Source of the DNA: Anaerolinea sp.
Lineage (GTDB): Bacteria > Chloroflexota > Anaerolineae > Anaerolineales > Villigracilaceae
Assembly (NCBI GenBank): GCA_020720965.1
Contig: DYNS01000071.1
Coordinates: forward strand, 1 to 10,640
DNA length: 10,640 nt
Direction: 5' to 3'
Each line of letters starts with the position of its first letter. The stretch's first letter is position 1. This document shows, in pieces, positions 6,463 to 10,640 of the stretch. Made by a program: the position numbers and the translations under genes. A model generated the notes under the pieces. The model was given only the letters and a program-made list of their open reading frames with translations. It did not search any database and was not told where the DNA came from.

Positions 6463-7727
6463 GCATCCCCCAGCCGCCTCCCCTCATCCTCGTCACCGGC
6501 GCAACCGGTTACATTGCCAACCGCCTCATTCCCCTGCTTCTGCAAAAGGGATACGCCGTCCGCTGCATGGCGAGGCAGCCCCTGCGCCTGCAAGCCCGCC
6601 CCTGGTTTTCGCAGGTACAGGTCATCCAAGCCGACTCTACCGAACCGGAGAGCCTGCCCGCCCTGATGCAGGGCGTTTCTGGGGCATACTACCTCATCCA
6701 CAGCATGTCTGCCGGGCATGGCTACCACGAGGTGGATTTACAATCTGCCCGCAACTTTGCCCAAGCCGCCCGCCAAGCCGGGGTGGAACACATCATCTAC
6801 CTGGGCGGGCTGGCAGACCCCCAAGACCCGCACCTGGCGCTGCACTTAAAATCGCGCATCCAAACCGGCGAGGCTCTCCGTGAGGCGGGCGTTCCGGTGA
6901 CGGAATTCCGCGCCGGAGTGATTGTGGGACCCGGCTCGGTTTCCTTCGAGATGATTCGCTTCATCGCCGAGCAATTCCCGCTGATGGTAGGTCCCCGCTG
7001 GCTGCTGCGAAAATCGCAACCGATTGCCACCTCAGACATCCTCGCCTACCTGCTTGCCTCCCTGCAAACCCCCGCAAGCCGGGGAGAAATTATCGAACTG
7101 GGTTGCGACACCCCGCGCACCTACATAGACGTAATGACCGAATACGCCCGCGTGCGCGGACATAAACGCGCCGTCCTGCTCCTGCCCTTCATCCCGCCCA
7201 CCCTCATGGCTCTCATGATTTCCCTGCTGACCCCGGTGCAATACAAGTATGCCCTGCCGCTGGTGGAAGGGCTGCAAAACGACAGCCTGGTGCAAAACCC
7301 CCTCACCCTGGGGCTGTTTCCCCAAATTCGACCTCTCCACTACCCGGAAGCCATTCTACGCGCCCTGGCAGATACGCACCCCAACAACGTGGAACGCATT
7401 TGGCTGGAGAGCAAACCGCCCCGTCGCCACACCCGGCACGAGGGCATGTTCATTCACTATCACGCCTCCCCCGCCCCGGCAGGGGCTGCCCTGCGCCAGC
7501 CCCGCCTTCTAAGGCACTGGCAGGTGGAAAGCCAAACCCCACACTGCCTCCTACTCCGCAGCGCCGACCTGCCGGTGGGCGTGTTTTGGCTGGAGCAAAA
7601 AATAGTCGCCTCCACCGATGGCGCAGTTGTGGAACAAACCCTCTTTCTGATGCACAAAGGGCTGGCGGGGGCATTGCTGGGTCACTTTTTGCTGGGGGTG
7701 TTGGCATGGCTGGCGAGGCTCTCATGA
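6459..7727 (+). CDS. Second atypical SDR-family protein, tandem paralog with a shortened C-terminal domain
   Basis: The 422-residue protein is clearly a paralog of the preceding gene along residues 1-330: VTGATGYIAN (12-21), AYYLIHSMSAGHGYHEVD (77-94), GVEHIIYLGGL (108-118), VPVTEFRAGVIVGPGS (145-160), and TPVQYKYALPLVEGL (258-272). Two differences stand out. The third glycine of the nucleotide motif is Ala (G14, G17, A20). After HEGMF (327-331) only ~90 residues remain against ~165 in the first copy: the block matching GWFYMDWAW to RRGRRHPDE is missing, and similarity resumes at LRHWQVE (350-356). The end is hydrophobic (401-420) and could touch the membrane. Start ATG 6459 overlaps the previous stop by 4 bases; no strong ribosome site is seen, so coupling is likely. 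Its role is unknown, perhaps acting in complex with its neighbour. Confidence 0.87.
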   Translation: MSIPQPPPLILVTGATGYIANRLIPLLLQKGYAVRCMARQPLRLQARPWFSQVQVIQADSTEPESLPALMQGVSGAYYLIHSMSAGHGYHEVDLQSARNFAQAARQAGVEHIIYLGGLADPQDPHLALHLKSRIQTGEALREAGVPVTEFRAGVIVGPGSVSFEMIRFIAEQFPLMVGPRWLLRKSQPIATSDILAYLLASLQTPASRGEIIELGCDTPRTYIDVMTEYARVRGHKRAVLLLPFIPPTLMALMISLLTPVQYKYALPLVEGLQNDSLVQNPLTLGLFPQIRPLHYPEAILRALADTHPNNVERIWLESKPPRRHTRHEGMFIHYHASPAPAGAALRQPRLLRHWQVESQTPHCLLLRSADLPVGVFWLEQKIVASTDGAVVEQTLFLMHKGLAGALLGHFLLGVLAWLARLS

Positions 7728-8824
7728 AGAAAATTATCGGCGGTTTACTGGTGACGGGGTTGCTGGCAGCGGCTTCGTTTTTGCCCATCCCCCTGCCCTC
7801 CAAGTACGACTTTTCGGTGCTGTACTACGCCAACAAAGCCCTGCTGCACGGAATCGCCCTCTACGACTACCCCGCCCAATTGGACTTGGTTCACCGCCTC
7901 GCCGGGGAGGGATTCACCTTTCACCCCTACCCTTACCCGCCCTGGTACGCTCTGCTCACCCTGCCATTGGCTCTGCTGCCCATTGCAGCGGCAGCGCGGA
8001 TGTGGTTCTTCCTCAACCTCGCCATGCTCGCCCTGCTGACGGCGCTGCTAACCCCCAAGGCAAAACCCATCCGCCGCCTTTGGGCGTTTTTGGCGGCGGT
8101 GATGTTCCTGCCCGTGTTTGGGCTGCTGGTGGTGGGGCAATATTCTCTGCCGGTTGTGTTGGGTGTGGCGCTGTTTGTGAAAGCCGCCCCAAGGCAAAAC
8201 TCGCTCCTCCTGGCGCTTTCTTTGGGGCTGATGACCTTCAAGCCGCACATTGGCTTGCCGCTGGCAATCTTCGGCTTTGGCTGGCTTTTGTATCGCCGCG
8301 CTTGGCTTGCCGTTGGCATGACCCTGGGGCTGGCTCTTGCCCTGGCTTTGGCGGGTTTGCTGGCAGACCCGGCATGGCTGCCGCATTACTGGCAGTCTCT
8401 CTCGCTATATCGCGCCATTCCAGGGGTGCAGACCTGCGGGTTGTGCTCCAGCCTGTCGGTGGGGCTGTTGGGGGCATTGGCAAATGTTTGGGAAATCGGC
8501 AAGGCGGCTTGGGTCAGCCTGGGTTTGGCGTTGGGGCTGGGGACGCTCTTTGTTTGGCGGTGGCGCGCCCGGCTGGCAAATCCGGCGCTTCTGATGATTT
8601 TATCCACCCTGCTGGTTTTACTGGCAGACCCTTACCTGCTGAATTATGATTTTGCCCTGCTGCTGCTGCCTTTGTTTTTGCTTGCGCCCCGCAAACCGGC
8701 TTGGGGCTGGGCGGCTTATCTCTTTCCCTGGCTTACCCTGGCAGCGGGCAGACAAGGCTCTCCCCTGCTCTCGGTTTCTGCCTTGCTGCTCTTGGCAGCG
8801 GCATGGCAGATAGTTGACGATTGA
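7724..8824 (+). CDS. GT87 (DUF2029)-like polytopic membrane glycosyltransferase
   Basis: A 366-residue integral membrane protein with roughly 9-11 helices. N-terminal YDFSVLYYANKALLHGIALYD (28-48) matches the GT87 pattern in which an Asp after TM1 is proposed to be catalytic. Then come YPYPPWYALLTLPLALLP (69-86), VVGQYSLPVVL (137-147) and GLMTFKPHIGLPLAI (168-182), all in family order. GT87 proteins are GT-C enzymes that take mannose or a similar sugar from polyprenyl phosphate and act on the outer face of the membrane. ATG 7724 overlaps the stop of the SDR gene (ATGA), with GAGG at 7715-7718 as ribosome site; the open frame extends upstream to 7400 but only as a shadow of the SDR gene. Leu codons favour CTG and TTG, unlike the CTC-rich MFS gene. 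The metF promoter starts inside its 3' end. Confidence 0.8.
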   Translation: MKKIIGGLLVTGLLAAASFLPIPLPSKYDFSVLYYANKALLHGIALYDYPAQLDLVHRLAGEGFTFHPYPYPPWYALLTLPLALLPIAAAARMWFFLNLAMLALLTALLTPKAKPIRRLWAFLAAVMFLPVFGLLVVGQYSLPVVLGVALFVKAAPRQNSLLLALSLGLMTFKPHIGLPLAIFGFGWLLYRRAWLAVGMTLGLALALALAGLLADPAWLPHYWQSLSLYRAIPGVQTCGLCSSLSVGLLGALANVWEIGKAAWVSLGLALGLGTLFVWRWRARLANPALLMILSTLLVLLADPYLLNYDFALLLLPLFLLAPRKPAWGWAAYLFPWLTLAAGRQGSPLLSVSALLLLAAAWQIVDD

Positions 8825-8842
8825 CCCTGCCGGGCATACAAT
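8814..8842 (+). promoter_or_regulatory. Sigma-70-type promoter of metF
   Basis: TTGACG (8814-8819) and TACAAT (8837-8842), each 5 of 6 to consensus, are exactly 17 bases apart. The -35 box lies in the last codons of the GT87 gene. The predicted start is near 8849, giving a leader of about 19 bases that contains the GAAAGGA ribosome site. metF can therefore be transcribed independently of the SDR-GT87 operon. Confidence 0.8.
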
Positions 8843-8852
8843 CCCGGCTTTT
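8829..8852 (+). terminator. Palindrome GCCGGG-N8-CCCGGC with TTTT over the metF -10 box
   Basis: GCCGGG (8829-8834) and CCCGGC (8843-8848) form a 6-bp stem around an 8-base loop, followed at once by TTTT (8849-8852). It lies just after the GT87 stop, so it may end the upstream operon. Its loop contains the metF -10 hexamer, so the same dyad could also be a repressor site. Either role is inferred from position and symmetry only. Confidence 0.45.
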
Positions 8853-8853
8853 A

Positions 8854-8860
8854 GAAAGGA
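8854..8860 (+). promoter_or_regulatory. Ribosome binding site GAAAGGA of metF
   Basis: GAAAGGA ends 7 bases before ATG 8868. This selects that ATG over the upstream in-frame TTG at 8814, which lies inside the promoter and would add 18 residues not typical of MetF. Confidence 0.8.
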
Positions 8861-8867
8861 CAAAGAC

Positions 8868-9761
8868 ATGCACATTGCCCGTATTTTAGCCAGACCCGGC
8901 ACTCACTTTAGTTTTGAGTTCTTCCCGCCCCGCAACCAGGCAGGGGCGGATATGTTGTTTGAGACAATCAGCGCCCTGAAGCCGCTTCAGCCCTCGTTTG
9001 TGAGCGTGACCTACGGGGCGGGCGGCTCCACCAGAGATTTGACCTGCGACCTGGTTCTGCGCCTTCAGCGCGAATCGCACCTGGAGGTGGTGGCGCACCT
9101 GACGGCGGTAGGCGCAATTCGCGCCGAAATTCAACGCCTGCTGGAGAAATACGCCGAAGCCGGGATAGAGAACATTATGGTCTTGCGCGGCGACCCGCCC
9201 AAAAATAACCCATCCTTTACCCCGCCCGCCGATGGTTTCGGCTACGCCGCCGAACTGGTTGCCTACATCAAAAAGCATTTTCCGCACTTTGGGCTGGGCG
9301 TTGCCGGTTTCCCGGAGGGACACCCCGAAACGCCCAACCGACTGCGGGAGATGGATTACCTGAAAGCCAAAGTGGATAGCGGCGCAGATTACCTTTGCAC
9401 TCAACTGTTTTTCGACAACCGCGACTTTTACGACTTCCGCGAGCGCTGCGAGCTGGCAGGGATTCATGTTCCCATTTTGGCGGGGATTATGCCGGTTGCC
9501 TCCCGCGCCGGGATGGAGCGCATGGCAGAACTGGCGCAGGGAGCGCGCATCCCCGCCCGGCTATTACGCGCCGTTGCCAGAGCGGAAGATGACCGGGCAG
9601 TGGAAAGAGTCGGTTTACACTGGGCAACCGAGCAGGTCTTCGACCTGTACGACAATCAGGTTGCCGGAATTCACTTTTACACCCTCAACCGCTCCCGCGC
9701 CACCCTCAAAATTTACGAAACCCTGGGCAAAAGCCTGGATGAAAACTGGAGCGTGGAGTAA
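8868..9761 (+). CDS. metF: 5,10-methylenetetrahydrofolate reductase
   Basis: Reduces 5,10-methylene-THF to 5-methyl-THF with FAD and reduced pyridine nucleotide in the cytoplasm, supplying methyl groups for methionine synthesis. The 297-residue length matches the short bacterial enzyme. Family motifs occur in order: FSFEFFPPR (14-22) with the catalytic Glu (E17, equivalent to E. coli Glu28), SVTYGAGGSTR (46-56), HLT (77-79), LRGDPP (106-111) with the FAD-contacting Asp (D109), GVAGFPEGHPE (144-154), DSGADYLCTQLFFD (170-183), PILAGIMP (202-209) and GIHFYTLNR (267-275). Nothing is missing. It has its own promoter (8814-8842) and ribosome site, and no other folate or methionine gene is next to it in the window. 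Confidence 0.97.
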   Translation: MHIARILARPGTHFSFEFFPPRNQAGADMLFETISALKPLQPSFVSVTYGAGGSTRDLTCDLVLRLQRESHLEVVAHLTAVGAIRAEIQRLLEKYAEAGIENIMVLRGDPPKNNPSFTPPADGFGYAAELVAYIKKHFPHFGLGVAGFPEGHPETPNRLREMDYLKAKVDSGADYLCTQLFFDNRDFYDFRERCELAGIHVPILAGIMPVASRAGMERMAELAQGARIPARLLRAVARAEDDRAVERVGLHWATEQVFDLYDNQVAGIHFYTLNRSRATLKIYETLGKSLDENWSVE

Positions 9762-9797
9762 CTTCCAAACGTTTACCGGATATTAATCTGCTGTTGG

Positions 9798-9819
9798 AGG
9801 GCGCTTAACAGAGCGCCCT
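9798..9819 (+). terminator. Weak hairpin after metF
   Basis: AGGGCGCT (9798-9805) pairs perfectly with AGCGCCCT (9812-9819) around a 6-base loop, 37 bases past the metF stop. It is followed by TAAAATC, without a T run, so intrinsic termination on the plus strand is doubtful. It may be a transcript-end stabiliser, or part of the leader of the next gene. Confidence 0.4.
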
Positions 9820-9855
9820 TAAAATCACCAAAATCCATTTTGGGCAGCAGAAAAT

Positions 9856-10640
9856 ATGAAGAATAACGTTTTGTTCATTTGCGGTTCGCTGAACCAGACA
9901 ACCCAAATGCACCAGATTTCCCGTTATCTGGGGGAATACAACGCCTACTTCACCCCCTACTATGCAGACGGGTTGGAGCAAAGAGTCGCCGACCTGGGTT
10001 TGCTCAACTTCACCGTTTTGGGCGGGCGTCACATGCGTGACACCCGCTCTTATTTACAACAACACAACCTGTCCATAGACGAGCGAGGCGAAAGGCGGGA
10101 ATACGACCTGGTCGTCACCTGCTCCGACTTAATCGTCCAAAACAACATCCGGCGCAAACGGGTTGTTCTGGTGCAGGAGGGTATCACCGAACCGGAAGGA
10201 CGGCTATACCGGTTATACAAAACCTTCCCCTTTCTGCCGCGTTACATCGCCAATACCGCCACCAACGGGCTCTCCAACGCCTATGACCTCTTCTGTGTCG
10301 CCTCGGAGGGCTACCGTGAGCATTTCATTCGCAAAGGCGTGCGCCCAGAGAAAATCGCCGTCACCGGCATTCCCAACTTTGACAACCTGCAAGCCTTCAC
10401 CGAGAATGACTTTCCCTTGCGTGGTTTCGCCCTGGCCGTCACCACCCCTTACCGAGAAACCTTTCGGGGCGAAGACCGCCCCGCCTTCATCCGAAAATGT
10501 GTAGAAATCGCCGCCGGGCGACCCCTGCTCTTCAAACTCCACCCCACCGAAAACGCCACCCGCGCCGCCCAAGAAATTGCCCCCCACGCCCCCGGCGCAA
10601 CCGTGTTAACAGAAGGCAACGTTCACCAGATGATTGCCAA
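9856..10640 (+). CDS. Probable GT-B-fold sugar enzyme (UDP-GlcNAc 2-epimerase or glycero/glycosyltransferase type), 5' part
   Basis: The frame is open from ATG 9856 to the right edge: 261 codons plus two bases, with the 3' end outside the window. The N-terminus, NNVLFICGSLNQTTQMHQIS (3-22), is a beta-alpha start like that of GT-B enzymes, with a Gln/His-rich glycine loop. VTGIPNFDNL (169-178) resembles the V-T-G-N/I-P-x-x-D linker of UDP-GlcNAc 2-epimerases, and LLFKLHPTEN (224-233) resembles the K-x-HP segment of those enzymes and of CDP-glycerol glycerophosphotransferases. The middle has VVTCSDLIVQNN and VVLVQEGITEPEG. I do not recognise a specific family member. No signal peptide or membrane helix is seen, so it is probably cytoplasmic. 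The ribosome site is weak. It may belong with the glycosyltransferases to its left, but metF and a hairpin intervene. Confidence 0.6.
   Translation, partial: MKNNVLFICGSLNQTTQMHQISRYLGEYNAYFTPYYADGLEQRVADLGLLNFTVLGGRHMRDTRSYLQQHNLSIDERGERREYDLVVTCSDLIVQNNIRRKRVVLVQEGITEPEGRLYRLYKTFPFLPRYIANTATNGLSNAYDLFCVASEGYREHFIRKGVRPEKIAVTGIPNFDNLQAFTENDFPLRGFALAVTTPYRETFRGEDRPAFIRKCVEIAAGRPLLFKLHPTENATRAAQEIAPHAPGATVLTEGNVHQMIA

Noticed and set aside
7400..7723. Upstream extension of the GT87 frame
   Set aside because: It lies fully inside the second SDR gene in another frame and is Pro/Ala/Arg-rich as shadow frames are. ATG 7724 with ATGA overlap fits the family N-terminus.
4975..7727. Direct DNA repeat between the two SDR genes as a recombination or mobile element
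   Set aside because: The similarity is protein-level paralogy (for example around 4994 and 6491); no terminal repeats, transposase or target duplications are present.
8002..8649. 215-codon plus-strand open frame inside the GT87 gene
   Set aside because: Gly/Ala/Arg-rich shadow in another frame of a clear membrane protein.
9828..9843. CCAAAATCCATTTTGG inverted repeat before the last gene as an operator
   Set aside because: It is short, AT-rich and near-palindromic by chance expectations; nothing else supports a binding site.

Overview
The window is about 60% G+C and reads as ordinary, gene-dense chromosome from a bacterium of the Chloroflexota (Anaerolineae-like). This assignment rests on protein character (the GH3 C-terminal tail, the SDR/DUF2867 pair, GT87, and a stand-alone MetF of the bacterial type) and is an inference without any database search. 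The first ~235 bases look different: they resemble the end of a histidine-kinase gene and the start of a betaproteobacterial NtrX-like response regulator. They join in frame, with no spacer, to the middle of a GH3 glycosidase. The simplest reading is a chimeric contig end rather than a natural fusion.

Layout. 1-235: foreign-looking regulator fragment. 236-1387: C-terminal part of a GH3 beta-glycosidase, followed by a strong hairpin. 1448-2719: MFS transporter with a TTG start. 2734-2882 (minus strand): a complete small tRNA-Val(GAC) unit with promoter, tRNA and terminator; the terminator is shared with the convergent MFS gene. 3025-4135: a VF530-family small protein overlapping an HSL-type alpha/beta hydrolase, ended by a bidirectional terminator. 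4193-4897 (minus): a DPM1-like GT2 glycosyltransferase. 4975-8824: three genes joined by ATGA overlaps, namely two tandem paralogous SDR proteins and a GT87-like membrane glycosyltransferase. 8868-9761: metF with its own promoter. 9856-10640: the start of a probable GT-B-fold sugar enzyme that runs off the window.

Working together. The GT2 enzyme belongs to a type that makes polyprenyl-phosphate sugars, and GT87 proteins use such lipid-linked sugars as donors. With the partial GT-B-like gene, the right half may therefore serve envelope glycan or glycolipid synthesis; the SDR proteins may modify a lipid or quinone-like substrate, but this is not shown. MetF supplies 5-methyl-THF and appears independent. 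GH3 and MFS could be a saccharide breakdown and uptake pair.

I found no CRISPR array, insertion sequence, phage gene, toxin-antitoxin pair or defence system. I do not see a convincing new biological system here. The points most worth checking are the receiver-GH3 chimera, the palindrome over the metF -10 box, the probable leaderless SDR transcript, and the internal loss in the second SDR paralog.
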